DNA from: Candidatus Baltobacteraceae bacterium
GTDB lineage: Bacteria > Vulcanimicrobiota > Vulcanimicrobiia > Vulcanimicrobiales > Vulcanimicrobiaceae
Direction: 5' to 3'
NCBI GenBank assembly: GCA_035502855.1
Contig: DATJTX010000031.1
Location: 124,001 to 188,000, forward strand
DNA length: 64,000 nucleotides
This document shows, in pieces, positions 8,860-16,105 of the stretch. The position numbers were made by a program, and so were the translations under genes. Below the pieces are notes generated by a model, which saw only the letters and a list, made by a program, of their open reading frames with translations, made no database searches and was not told where the DNA came from. The stretch's first letter is position 1. The number at the start of each line of letters is the position of its first letter.

Positions 8860-9492
8860 ATGCAGGTCGACCGCTTTTTCCAGACCACCCGCGGCAAGAT
8901 CGTCGCCGAACTACGCGAGCGCGGAAGCGCCTGCGCGGCAGAGCTCGCCGCGTGCTTCGGCCTCTCGCCCAATGCTATTCGTCAGCAGTTGGTCGTGCTC
9001 GAGCGGGATGGCCTGGTGGAGGAGCGCGCGGTACGCCGCGGACCGACGAAGCCGACGCTCGAGTTCTCGCTGACCTCCAAAGCCGACTCGCTCTTTCCGC
9101 AGCAGTACGATAAGATGCTCGCGGCGGTTCTGCGCGAGGTCAAAGAGCAGTTCGGGAAGCCGGCGGTCGAGCAGATCTTCGGCCGGATCGCGGAGCGCGC
9201 CGTCGAGCGGACGAAAGCGAAGGTGACGGCGCCGGACACCGAGGGTAAAGTCGCGCAGCTCACACAAGTTCTGCGCGATCGCGGCGTGGTCGCCGAATAC
9301 AGTTTGGTCGACGGCGGGTTCTTGCTGCAGGAGCACACCTGTCCGTATCTCGGCGTGGTGAAAGAGCATCCGGAGGTCTGTTCGGTGATCCATCAGGTGA
9401 TCGACGAGACGATCGGCGGCGAACACGAGCAGATCGAGTCGCTCGCGACCGGCGGAAAGAGCTGCTCGTTTCAATTAAAAGGGGTTAGCTAG
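8860..9492 (+). CDS. sufR: SufR-type Fe-S sensing transcriptional regulator
   Basis: 210 residues from ATG 8860. The N-terminal winged helix (about 8-60, LSPNAIRQQLVVLERDGLV) is DeoR/ArsR-like. The C-terminal half carries C161, C174 and C202, a C-X12-C-X27-C arrangement that fits the cysteine ligands of the SufR 4Fe-4S cluster with one of four positions absent. SufR proteins repress suf genes when cluster-loaded. Position supports this: it is divergent from sufC with shared promoters. The following NifU-like gene begins 5 bases after its stop. Confidence 0.88.
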   Translation: MQVDRFFQTTRGKIVAELRERGSACAAELAACFGLSPNAIRQQLVVLERDGLVEERAVRRGPTKPTLEFSLTSKADSLFPQQYDKMLAAVLREVKEQFGKPAVEQIFGRIAERAVERTKAKVTAPDTEGKVAQLTQVLRDRGVVAEYSLVDGGFLLQEHTCPYLGVVKEHPEVCSVIHQVIDETIGGEHEQIESLATGGKSCSFQLKGVS

Positions 9493-9497
9493 CAACC

Positions 9498-9980
9498 GTG
9501 GATTTTGCCAAATTTCAGCGATTGGTCGAGGCGCGCCCGGGTTTCCAGACGATGGAATCACCCACGGCGAGCGGCGAGTACTTCAGTGACTCGTGCGGCG
9601 ACATGTACAACTTCTTTTTGAGAGTCGGACCGGGAGCGGTGATCGAGGACATCTCGTACTTCACCACCGGCTGCGGCTTCGGTACCGCCACGTGCAGCCT
9701 GGTCGTCGAACTGGCGAAGGGCAAGACGATCGAGGAAGCGGCGTCGATTACGAACGCGGATATCGAGGCACAGCTCGCCGGTTACCCCGAGAAGAAGAAA
9801 GATTACCCGGAACGCGCGCTCGAGGCGCTCAAAGTCGCGATCGACGACTATCGTGCCAAGGTCGCGAGCGGTTCGGTACCGGATTACGGTGCGATGTCCG
9901 CGCCGCCGCGGCCGGTGGTGGCCTCGGCGCCGGCGGCGCAAACGCCGTCCAACGGCAAGATCACGATCTCGCTGCGCTAA
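9498..9980 (+). CDS. NifU N-terminal/IscU-like protein lacking the third cysteine
   Basis: 160 residues, GTG start at 9498, 5 bases after sufR. The first about 120 residues align with the IscU/NifU-N scaffold fold: SCGDMYNFF (C33), TTGCGFGTATCSLV (C59 and an extra C66), and the conserved LAKGKTIEEA helix. The third ligand cysteine, normally in an HCS-like motif before the last helix, is replaced by KKDYPERAL. The last 40 residues are a Pro/Ala-rich tail. It probably handles Fe-S clusters or their metal, but with altered chemistry compared with a classic scaffold. Its last 20 bases overlap thpR on the other strand. Confidence 0.82.
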   Translation: MDFAKFQRLVEARPGFQTMESPTASGEYFSDSCGDMYNFFLRVGPGAVIEDISYFTTGCGFGTATCSLVVELAKGKTIEEAASITNADIEAQLAGYPEKKKDYPERALEALKVAIDDYRAKVASGSVPDYGAMSAPPRPVVASAPAAQTPSNGKITISLR

Positions 9981-10509
9981 GATCGTAGCGCTCGCGCACT
10001 TCGTAACGCGTCGATCCCGCGTGCGCGAGCGACTCGAACATCACCAGCTGCGCGACCCGCAGCGTCGCAGGCGCCACATCGAGCATCGGTAACGGTTTCG
10101 AAGAGCCGCCCTTTACGCGGGCGATCGTCACGTGCGCCACGGCATCGGCCTCGAACGAGAAATCGCGATCGCGGTACGCATCGCGGAGGTGTTGGCTCAA
10201 CGTTCGAAACTCTGCACCGGCTTCATAGCAGCCGACGTAGATGATCCGCGGGCGGCGCGTGTTCGGAAACGCGCCGAGTCGATCGAATGGGATTTCGAAG
10301 GGCGTATGCCGGGCGGCGGCGTCGCGCAGCACGTCGTTCACGTCGTCCCGGCGTTCCGCTTCGATCCGGCCGAGAAAGGCGAGCGTCACGTGCAGCTTTT
10401 CGGCCGGCTCGTAGCGTGCATCGACATTTGCCGCGCGAAGGCGGTTCTGCGCGTTCACGCAGGCGGCCCGTACCGTGTCGTCCAGCTCGATGCCCGCGAA
10501 CAGCCGCAC
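9961..10509 (-). CDS. thpR: RNA 2',3'-cyclic phosphodiesterase (ThpR/LigT family)
   Basis: 182 residues of the 2H phosphoesterase family, with the two HxTx catalytic motifs visible as HVTLAF (near residue 40) and HVTIAR (near residue 127). The N-terminal MRLFAGIELDD is typical of ThpR. The family opens 2',3'-cyclic phosphates on RNA ends and can ligate tRNA halves in vitro. It is convergent with the NifU-like gene and overlaps it by 20 bases. It ends a four-gene minus-strand run (12224 to 9961). Confidence 0.9.
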   Translation of the reverse strand: MRLFAGIELDDTVRAACVNAQNRLRAANVDARYEPAEKLHVTLAFLGRIEAERRDDVNDVLRDAAARHTPFEIPFDRLGAFPNTRRPRIIYVGCYEAGAEFRTLSQHLRDAYRDRDFSFEADAVAHVTIARVKGGSSKPLPMLDVAPATLRVAQLVMFESLAHAGSTRYEVRERYDLSAARS

Positions 10510-10516
10510 CGAGCGG

Positions 10517-11158
10517 CTACCTTCCGCGCAAATAAGGATTGCTCGCGCGTTCGGTTCCGATCGTCGTGAACGCGCCGTGTCCGGGAACGACGTGCGTTGC
10601 GTCGGGATAGTCCATCAGTTTGCGCTCGATCGATTGCACGATGTCTTCCATCGACGTGCCGCCGAGATCCCAGCGGCCGATGGAACCGGCGAAGAGCGTA
10701 TCACCGGTCAGGAGGATTGCCGTCTCGCCGTTGCCGAGCGCGAAACACACACTACCGGGCGTGTGGCCGGGCGTGTGCAGCACCTCGCACGTTACGGCTC
10801 CGACGGTGAGGCGGTCGCCGTCGCTCAGATCGCCGTCGAGCGCGACCGGTTCCGGAATCGGCGGCAGGCCGAAGAGCTTGACCAGCCGCGGCTGATCGTG
10901 ATAAATAGGCAGATCGGCGTGGTGCAGCAGCGCAGAAGACCGCGTCGAGGCGCGCAAGCGGCCAACGTCCGCAATGTGGTCGAAGTGCGCATGGGTGTGG
11001 ATCAGGTAGCGAGCCCGCAGGCCGAGCTGTTTCAACCTCGCCAGCACGTCGTCGACACCGTCGCCGCCGTCGACCACGATTGCTTCGCGCGTGTCTTCAT
11101 CACCGACGATGGTCGCGTTACACGCCAGCAATCCCACCGGAAACGTCTCGACGATCAT
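10517..11158 (-). CDS. Metallo-beta-lactamase fold hydrolase (glyoxalase II-like)
   Basis: 213 residues from ATG 11158, which overlaps the upstream stop by 4 bases. The metal-binding motif THAHFDHIAD (HxHxDH), the later HTPGHTPGS, the GDTLF aspartate and the final PGHG histidine are all present, as in YcbL/GloB-type hydrolases that cleave thioesters such as S-lactoylglutathione. Exact substrate is unknown. The longer upstream reading runs through the flavin reductase gene and is not used. Confidence 0.9.
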   Translation of the reverse strand: MIVETFPVGLLACNATIVGDEDTREAIVVDGGDGVDDVLARLKQLGLRARYLIHTHAHFDHIADVGRLRASTRSSALLHHADLPIYHDQPRLVKLFGLPPIPEPVALDGDLSDGDRLTVGAVTCEVLHTPGHTPGSVCFALGNGETAILLTGDTLFAGSIGRWDLGGTSMEDIVQSIERKLMDYPDATHVVPGHGAFTTIGTERASNPYLRGR

Positions 11159-11646
11159 GCTTCCCCCAGCTCGAAATCGCGGAACGCGCTCTCGTAATAG
11201 CCGAGCGGGCGTCCCGGGCGCGAGGCGCACGAGAGCACGCGCCCGATGAAGATCGAGTGCGAACCGACGTGGTGCTCGGCTTCGACCACGCAATCGAAAT
11301 ATCCGATCGTCCCCTCGAGCACCGGCGCGCCGGTCACGTCGGTCGTGTAGGCGATCTTCTCGAACTGGCGCTCTTTGATCCCGCTCGAGAAGCGCAGGGC
11401 GAGATCCCGCTGTTCGAGCGCTAACAGATTGACGCAGAATGCCCGCGAACTCGAGATGTATAGGTAGCTGCGCGCCTCGCGATTGACGCAGATCAACACC
11501 GTCGGCGGGTCGGCGCAGACGCTCGCGAACGCGTTGATCGTGATGCCGCGCGGCTCGTCCTCGCGCAGCGAGGTCACCACGGTGACGCCGGTCGGATTAC
11601 GGCGCATGACCGTCTTGAACGCGGCCGGTGCAGCCGCAGGCTTCAC
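11155..11646 (-). CDS. Flavin reductase-domain protein
   Basis: 163 residues of the FMN-binding flavin reductase family (HpaC/RutF type). It shows RRNPTGVTVVTS near the N-terminus, AFASVCADPPTVLICVN in the middle and the late HSIFIGRV block. These enzymes reduce FMN or FAD with NAD(P)H, usually to feed a separate monooxygenase. None is adjacent here. It overlaps both neighbours by 4 bases, so it is translated in one unit with the O-methyltransferase upstream and the hydrolase downstream. Confidence 0.88.
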   Translation of the reverse strand: MKPAAAPAAFKTVMRRNPTGVTVVTSLREDEPRGITINAFASVCADPPTVLICVNREARSYLYISSSRAFCVNLLALEQRDLALRFSSGIKERQFEKIAYTTDVTGAPVLEGTIGYFDCVVEAEHHVGSHSIFIGRVLSCASRPGRPLGYYESAFRDFELGEA

Positions 11647-12224
11647 TTGATACGTGCTCCGATGCCCGTGCCGTTGCCGATCGGCAGGATCGTCGCATCG
11701 AGGGCAGGATGGGAGAGAAAGTAGGCGTTGAACTCGTCGAGCCCGCCCACCAAACAGTCGTCGATTACGACGATTCCCGAGAGCTTGAGCATCGGAATTG
11801 CCAATTCCAGGTATTCGCGGTAATGCTCGCGGTCGGCGTCGATGAAGACGATATCGAGGTTGCGTACCTGGAAGCTGTTCATGAGCTCCAGCGTATCCTG
11901 ATTGAAGATCGTAATATAGTCGTCTTCACCCGCACGCTGAAAATACGACAAGGCCACGCTGGTGCGTTCGCTGTCCGGATCGATCGTCCAAATTCGTCCG
12001 AGCTGCGGCTGAGCGAGCGCCATCCATAGCGTCGAATACCCGTACCCCGTTCCGATTTCGAGGATCCGGTTGGCTTGCATCATGTGGACCATGACGGAGA
12101 GAAAGCGTCCGGTCTCCCGCGAGACGATGGGAACGCCGTCCTTACGGCCGTGCTGCTGCAGTTCGAGCAACAGCGGATGCTGCTCGGGGTGCAGGCCGTC
12201 GAGATAGCGCATCAGGTCTTCCAT
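11643..12224 (-). CDS. Class I SAM-dependent O-methyltransferase
   Basis: 193 residues of methyltransferase family 3 (catechol/caffeoyl-CoA O-methyltransferase-like). The SAM-binding motif I is ILEIGTGYGYSTLWMA, motif II gives TIDPD, and metal and catalytic positions are suggested by DIVFIDADREHY and VVIDDCL. It should methylate a hydroxyl on a small acceptor, which I cannot identify. First gene of the minus-strand run down to thpR. The opposite-strand LON-domain gene starts 58 bases away. Confidence 0.9.
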   Translation of the reverse strand: MEDLMRYLDGLHPEQHPLLLELQQHGRKDGVPIVSRETGRFLSVMVHMMQANRILEIGTGYGYSTLWMALAQPQLGRIWTIDPDSERTSVALSYFQRAGEDDYITIFNQDTLELMNSFQVRNLDIVFIDADREHYREYLELAIPMLKLSGIVVIDDCLVGGLDEFNAYFLSHPALDATILPIGNGTGIGARIK

Positions 12225-12282
12225 CTACGCTCTCCAGTTAGCGGGGAACCCTCACCGACCTGCTCGAAAGATATCGGCCTCT

Positions 12283-12999
12283 ATGGCCCGGCGTTTACGC
12301 CTCTTTCCGCTGAACTCGGTGCTCTTTCCGGGGGCCGTGCTGAATTTGCACATCTTCGAGCCGCGCTACAAACAGATGATCAACGAATGTTTGGAAGCGG
12401 GCGAAGGTTTCGGCGTTGCCTTGATTGCGGAAGGGGCGGAGGCGGGTGATCCCAACGTCCTTCCGCACGACGTCGGATCGATTGCGGAGATCGTCGACGT
12501 TCAACCGTTGCCGTTCGGCCGGTACTTCATCTCGACGGTCGGCCGCAATCGCTTTCGCATTCGCGAAGTCGTCAGCCGCGAACCCTACCTCGTTGCCGAC
12601 GTCGACGTGATCGAAGAACCGGAAGTGCCTTCCGATCGCGAAGTCGAAGAACTCATGCCCGCGGTGTGCGCGCTCTTCGAACAATACATCGATCTGCTGG
12701 TCGAATTCTCGGGCAGCGAGGGCAGCGTCGATCTTCCCGAGGATCCACAAAGCACCTCGTTTCTGATCGGCGACATGCTCCAAGTCGCCGAACGCGTCAA
12801 ACAGCGTCTGCTCGAGGTGGCCGACACCAAATCGCGTCTGCGCGCCGAGCACGACTTCCTCGAACGCCTGCTCCCGCAATTGCGAAAACTACTCGAACGC
12901 CGCGAGACGGAGTTACACGAACGCCGCGAACGCGGCGAAGAGGATAGCTATCGCGGGACGCAAGAGAAATACTTCGGGAGATTCTTTTCGCAGAATTGA
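12283..12999 (+). CDS. LON N-terminal-domain protein
   Basis: 238 residues containing the LON substrate-binding domain without the ATPase or protease parts. LRLFPLNSVLFPGAVLNLHIFEPRY is the classic opening (about 5-29), and QPLPFGRYFISTVGRNRFRI follows. The second half is an acidic helical region with coiled-coil character. Such stand-alone proteins are widespread and their role is unclear. The last 28 codons lie inside a 324-bp inverted repeat (12916-13239), so the C-terminal HERRERGEE tail may derive from a repeat. Confidence 0.88.
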   Translation: MARRLRLFPLNSVLFPGAVLNLHIFEPRYKQMINECLEAGEGFGVALIAEGAEAGDPNVLPHDVGSIAEIVDVQPLPFGRYFISTVGRNRFRIREVVSREPYLVADVDVIEEPEVPSDREVEELMPAVCALFEQYIDLLVEFSGSEGSVDLPEDPQSTSFLIGDMLQVAERVKQRLLEVADTKSRLRAEHDFLERLLPQLRKLLERRETELHERRERGEEDSYRGTQEKYFGRFFSQN

Positions 13000-13239
13000 G
13001 GCGACGCTCGGAGCGGGCTGCATCGTGCATCGGAGCCGCTCACGATTTTTCCATCCGTGGAAAAATCGCTGCTGCCTTTCTCGCGCCTCTCGCCATCCTG
13101 GCTCCGGCGCTCGTACAGAGCCTCCTCCGCACGACGCAGCCCGCTCCTCGCTCGCATAACATGCAAGACAACGCCCAAGCACCGTCACCAACGTCGCGCG
13201 AGCAGCGTGTGTCGATTCGCCGCGTTCGCGGCGTTCGTG
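12916..13239. repeat. 324-bp palindromic element with 24-bp perfect inverted ends
   Basis: The outer arms 12916-12939 and 13216-13239 are exact reverse complements over 24 bases. A second concentric pair, 13010-13028 and 13129-13147, matches over 19 bases with one mismatch, and both pairs share a centre near 13078. Sequence between them is also loosely complementary. Inside lies a separate perfect hairpin, 13043-13053 with 13058-13068 (11-bp stem, 4-base loop). The left arm is coding (end of the LON-domain gene) and the right part is noncoding. No target-site duplication is obvious. It is either a decayed MITE or an inverted duplication. Confidence 0.7.
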
Positions 13240-13240
13240 C

Positions 13241-13402
13241 GTTGAATTGAATTGAATTGGATGGGATGGAAGGGTCCGACGACCGGGCGAACGGGTTACG
13301 CGAGCGGCGAGCACCCTGACATTAACTGTGCGAGACGCGAGCGTCTTAGAGAGCCCGGTTGTCGGACCAAGAACATCCCATCCAAAAGCGATTCAATTCA
13401 AC
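13241..13402. repeat. Long imperfect inverted repeat at the folD 3' end
   Basis: Four perfectly complementary blocks nest around one centre: 13241-13252 with 13391-13402 (12 bp), 13258-13268 with 13374-13384 (11 bp), 13273-13280 with 13361-13368 (8 bp) and 13282-13288 with 13353-13359 (7 bp). They enclose a 64-base loop that itself has a small hairpin (AGACG/CGTCT). The right arm contains the folD stop codon (13393-13395). Transcribed from either side it would form a roughly 160-nt rod, possibly a bidirectional terminator or processing signal. It starts one base after the preceding palindrome. Confidence 0.7.
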
Positions 13403-14280
13403 AATGCAAGCCCGCTCAAACGTTCGGCGGATTTGACCACGTTGCGCAGAAGCGCGACGTTGGTGACGGGGCCCACACCCCCGGGGACCGGCGTAATCGC
13501 GCCGGCGACTTCGCGCGCCGATTCATAATCGACGTCGCCCTTGAGCACGCCGTCGACGACGGTCGTGCCGACGTCGATCACGGTCGCGCCGGGCGCGATG
13601 TCGGCGCCGCCGATCAGTCCGGGCACGCCGGTGGCGACGACGACGACTTCCGCCATTCGCACGTACGGCTGAAGGCTCGTGCTCTCCTTATGCAAGACGG
13701 TGACGGTGGCGTCTTGCGCGAGCATCAGCATCGCGACCGGTGCACCAACGACGATCGAGCGTCCGATCATCGCCGCGCGGCGCCCGCGCAGCGGCCAATG
13801 CGGGCTGCGCTCGAGCAGGAGCATTACGGCGGCGGGCGTTGCCGGCGCAAACTCGGCGCCGCTCCCGAACGCCAGGTGTCCCTGGTTCGTCGGATGCGCG
13901 CCGTCGACGTCCTTGTGTACCGGGATCGCATCGGCGATCTCGCGGACCGCCAAGTGCGGCGGCAGCGGCTGCTGGAGCAGGACGCCGTGCACCGACGGAT
14001 CCTCGTGCAGCTGCTCCAGACGCGCGCGCAGGTCGAGAGAAGTCACACGTTCGGGCAGGCGGTCGACCAGGATCTCGATGCCCACGCGCTCGCCGGTTTT
14101 GACCAGGTTGCGAACGTAGGCGACGCTCGACTCGTTCTCTCCTACGAAAACGACGACCAGCTTGGGATGAATCCCCGCTTCGCGTAGCGCACTCGTACGA
14201 GCAAGCAGCTCGATACGCAGCTCTGCGGCAAGAGCACGGCCATCGAGAACCATAGCGGACACGCGGACGCGGTTCGCCAT
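13393..14280 (-). CDS. folD: FolD bifunctional methylene-THF dehydrogenase/cyclohydrolase, catalytic Lys replaced
   Basis: 295 residues from ATG 14280, or 286 from ATG 14253; neither has a strong ribosome site. FolD hallmarks are GVLLQQPLP, HKDVDGAHP, IGRSIVVGAP and the C-terminal TPVPGGVGPVT. The enzyme interconverts methylene-, methenyl- and formyl-tetrahydrofolate using NADP. The catalytic YxxxK motif reads Y55-VRN-L59, so the conserved lysine is leucine (codon CTG). A lysine is present two residues later. If aligned correctly, cyclohydrolase activity may be impaired. Much longer readings of this frame are antisense to the next operon and are not used. Confidence 0.9.
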   Translation of the reverse strand: MANRVRVSAMVLDGRALAAELRIELLARTSALREAGIHPKLVVVFVGENESSVAYVRNLVKTGERVGIEILVDRLPERVTSLDLRARLEQLHEDPSVHGVLLQQPLPPHLAVREIADAIPVHKDVDGAHPTNQGHLAFGSGAEFAPATPAAVMLLLERSPHWPLRGRRAAMIGRSIVVGAPVAMLMLAQDATVTVLHKESTSLQPYVRMAEVVVVATGVPGLIGGADIAPGATVIDVGTTVVDGVLKGDVDYESAREVAGAITPVPGGVGPVTNVALLRNVVKSAERLSGLALLN

Positions 14281-14305
14281 AGAGGAGGAGAGGACCCTGG
14301 AACGC

Positions 14306-14581
14306 GTGCGGCGCGAGGTGCGCCTTGGCTCGAACTTTGCACCCGATGCGTTCGAGCGGGCTTTCGACCGATTCGTGCAGACGTATAATGTGATGCCCGA
14401 GCTTGCGCATTGCAGTCCGGACGTGCTCGAGCGGTATTGCCGGCTCTTCGAATCGGGCGTCGATGCGCCGCGCCGGCGCGAGGTTCGATTTCGGAACATA
14501 CCGCTCTTTGCGGCGGTCCTTCCGCGCGGAACGATCGCGTTCGAGGGGGAGGTCGATCCCGACCGGATGGGCGACTGGTGA
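14306..14581 (+). CDS. Small hypothetical protein, 91 aa
   Basis: From GTG 14306, with a purine-rich GGAGGAGAGG at 14284-14293. The frame is also open back to a CTG at 14297. The protein is soluble, about 91 residues, with no known motif. Its TGA overlaps the GTG of the thioredoxin-like gene (GTGA), so it is the first gene of a coupled three-gene operon. Divergent from folD with only 25 bases between starts. Confidence 0.6.
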   Translation: MRREVRLGSNFAPDAFERAFDRFVQTYNVMPELAHCSPDVLERYCRLFESGVDAPRRREVRFRNIPLFAAVLPRGTIAFEGEVDPDRMGDW

Positions 14582-15111
14582 GACTTCCCGCCCGCACGAT
14601 CTTGATTCTGGCCGCGATCGCGATCGCGGTGGTGATCTTGGTGCCGCTCTTCCGCACGCAAAACGCGGCGGCGGTTGGTCCGTCGGCGATGGTCGGTCAA
14701 ACGGCGCCGGTTCTCGATTTGCGTGACGATCATGGGAACGCGGTCTCGCTCGCGCAGTATCGCGGCAAGGTCGTCGTGATGAATCTCTGGGCCTCGTGGT
14801 GTCCTCCGTGCCGTGCCGAGTTGCCCGATCTGCAGACCGTGGCGCAAGAATACGCCAAGGACGGCGTCGTGATCGTGGGCGTCAATCAGGGCGAATCCCC
14901 GCAGCGCGCAGCCGCGTTCGCGCAATCGCTCGACATTCATTTCCCGATTTGGATCGATGACGCGCAGCGCTACGGCCGCGTCTACGCGGCGCTCGGCTTG
15001 CCCACCACCGTCGTAATCGATCGCCTCGGCGTCGTTGCCCGCGGCTTCGACGGACCGCTCACCATCCAGCAGATGCGTTCGGCCATCGCGGGCGTGCTTC
15101 GCGCCACGTGA
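14578..15111 (+). CDS. TlpA/ResA-like thiol-disulfide oxidoreductase
   Basis: 177 residues from GTG 14578. An N-terminal signal-anchor helix (about 6-25) is followed by a thioredoxin fold of the AhpC/TSA-Redoxin type. The active site WASWCPPCRAE has C75 and C78, and the cis-proline loop is GLPTTVVID. Such proteins reduce disulfides outside the inner membrane, most often for cytochrome c maturation or envelope proteins. It overlaps both neighbours by 4 bases, so the membrane protein downstream is a likely partner. Confidence 0.92.
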   Translation: MRLPARTILILAAIAIAVVILVPLFRTQNAAAVGPSAMVGQTAPVLDLRDDHGNAVSLAQYRGKVVVMNLWASWCPPCRAELPDLQTVAQEYAKDGVVIVGVNQGESPQRAAAFAQSLDIHFPIWIDDAQRYGRVYAALGLPTTVVIDRLGVVARGFDGPLTIQQMRSAIAGVLRAT

Positions 15112-15971
15112 ACGGGCCCGCTCTCGGTGCTACGCTCGTCGTCATCGCAGTGGTTTGTCAAGTGCTGCTGCCCGGCCGCGCCGTCTATCACGCCGGCTGG
15201 TACAGCGTCGTGCTGGCGGCGATTGCGATATGGAGCATGGTGCGCCTGGGCCGATCGCCGCTGATTGCATTCGGGCTTGGTGCGATCGCGTTTGCCGGTA
15301 TTGCGAGCGGATTGCTCGGCCCCGACACGCGGACGGTGCTGGGTGCGCCCGGAACGAGCGTACGCGTCGATGAGTTGGGCGCAAGCCTCGCTTTTCCCCT
15401 CTTACAACACGGTGACGCGCCGGTTGGGCTCGTGCGTGGAAACAGCGCGCAGCCGATCGACACGCAGCGGTACACGTCGACCGTGCTGCTGCGCGCGGTA
15501 ACCCGTACCGTTGTCGCCATCGAGGCCTTGGATCGGCGCGGTGCGCATCTGACGATCACGCAGCCAACCGGGATCGCGTTTCTTTCGCCGGTGCTACTGA
15601 TGCAAGATCAGCAAACGATCGCGGGGCTCACCCTGCCGTATGACTCGTTTGCGGTGCCGGCGGCGCATCGTATCGTAAAGACCGTGCTCTTCACCGCCCG
15701 AGAGGCGGAATCGCTGCCTGCGCTGGCTTCGCTGCATGGGCCGGCGGTGCTCTTCGACGTCGAGGACGACTCCGGCGCGTCGATTCCGCATGGCATCAGC
15801 GTTGCCGCCGGCGGCGGAGAGGTGGAGGTGGCCGGATTGCGTCTGCATCCCACCGTGCTCGACTATCCGGCGATCGAGATGATATCGATCCCGGATCTGG
15901 CCGTAGTCGCTGCCGGGCTCCTTGCAATTCTCATCGGCTTGCTCTTGACGCGCCGCCGCAAGCCGGGGTAA
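15108..15971 (+). CDS. Membrane protein with large extracytoplasmic domain
   Basis: 287 residues from GTG 15108 (GTGA overlap). About three N-terminal helices (LGATLVVIAVVCQVLL, WYSVVLAAIAIWSMV, LIAFGLGAIAFAGI), a beta-rich domain of about 170 residues, then a last helix (LAVVAAGLLAILIGLLL) with a basic RRRKPG tail. The layout recalls ResB-like cytochrome c biogenesis proteins, but no diagnostic residue is visible, so I leave it unnamed. Linkage to the TlpA-like gene suggests an envelope redox or assembly role. Confidence 0.72.
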   Translation: MNGPALGATLVVIAVVCQVLLPGRAVYHAGWYSVVLAAIAIWSMVRLGRSPLIAFGLGAIAFAGIASGLLGPDTRTVLGAPGTSVRVDELGASLAFPLLQHGDAPVGLVRGNSAQPIDTQRYTSTVLLRAVTRTVVAIEALDRRGAHLTITQPTGIAFLSPVLLMQDQQTIAGLTLPYDSFAVPAAHRIVKTVLFTAREAESLPALASLHGPAVLFDVEDDSGASIPHGISVAAGGGEVEVAGLRLHPTVLDYPAIEMISIPDLAVVAAGLLAILIGLLLTRRRKPG

Positions 15972-15974
15972 GAT
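15945..15974 (+). promoter_or_regulatory. Promoter of the proC leader
   Basis: TTGACG (15945-15950) and TAAGAT (15969-15974) are 18 bases apart, giving an expected transcript start near 15981, only about 3 bases before the leader-peptide ATG. It overlaps the end of the upstream gene. This would make proC separately transcribed from the thioredoxin operon. Confidence 0.55.
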
Positions 15975-15983
15975 CGGCCAACG

Positions 15984-16046
15984 ATGTTGAACGTGTACGT
16001 TCTGCCGTGCCCGCCGCAGCCGCATCAGGAGATGCCGGTCCGGTAG
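15984..16046 (+). CDS. Proline-rich leader peptide, 20 aa
   Basis: A 20-codon frame with ATG at 15984 and TAG at 16044-16046. Five codons are proline, all CCG, at positions 8, 10, 11, 13 and 18, in the stretch LPCPPQPHQEMP. There is no strong ribosome site, and the predicted transcript start lies about 3 bases upstream, so translation may be leaderless. It sits just upstream of an intrinsic terminator and then proC, the last proline-biosynthesis gene. That arrangement is expected of a leader peptide sensing charged tRNA-Pro. Its reality is inferred from context. Confidence 0.6.
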   Translation: MLNVYVLPCPPQPHQEMPVR

Positions 16047-16090
16047 CGCGCGTCGTCAAGCAACTGCAACGAGCCGCTCCGTTTACCGGA
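16039..16090 (+). promoter_or_regulatory. Putative antiterminator pairing of the proC attenuator
   Basis: Bases 16039-16046 (TCCGGTAG, including the leader stop codon) can pair over 8 bp with 16083-16090 (TTACCGGA), ending in one G-U pair. This uses the loop and first right-arm bases of the terminator, so the two folds exclude each other. A ribosome waiting at Pro codons 8-13 would leave 16039-16046 free. One that reaches the stop would cover it. Confidence 0.5.
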
Positions 16091-16105
16091 GCGGCTCGTT
16101 TTTTT
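16070..16105 (+). terminator. Rho-independent terminator/attenuator before proC
   Basis: A perfect 12-bp GC-rich stem, 16070-16081 with 16087-16098 (CGAGCCGCTCCG and its complement), has a 5-base TTTAC loop and is followed by seven T (16099-16105). It ends 13 bases before the proC ATG, and the proC ribosome site (GAGGG, 16110-16114) lies after it. proC mRNA carrying that site must therefore read through or start inside the hairpin. Confidence 0.9.

Noticed and set aside
13043-13068. 11-bp hairpin as terminator of the LON-domain gene
   Set aside because: There is no T-tract after the stem in the plus direction. The T-run lies inside the left arm, so it is listed as part of the palindrome.
12913-13314. 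Minus-strand 133-codon frame over the palindromic region
   Set aside because: The translation has no family pattern, and its resemblance to the LON-domain tail is explained by the inverted repeat.
14281-14940. Long N-terminal extension of the folD frame on the minus strand
   Set aside because: Low-complexity R/H-rich translation antisense to the thioredoxin operon, and FolD homology begins only at 14280/14253.
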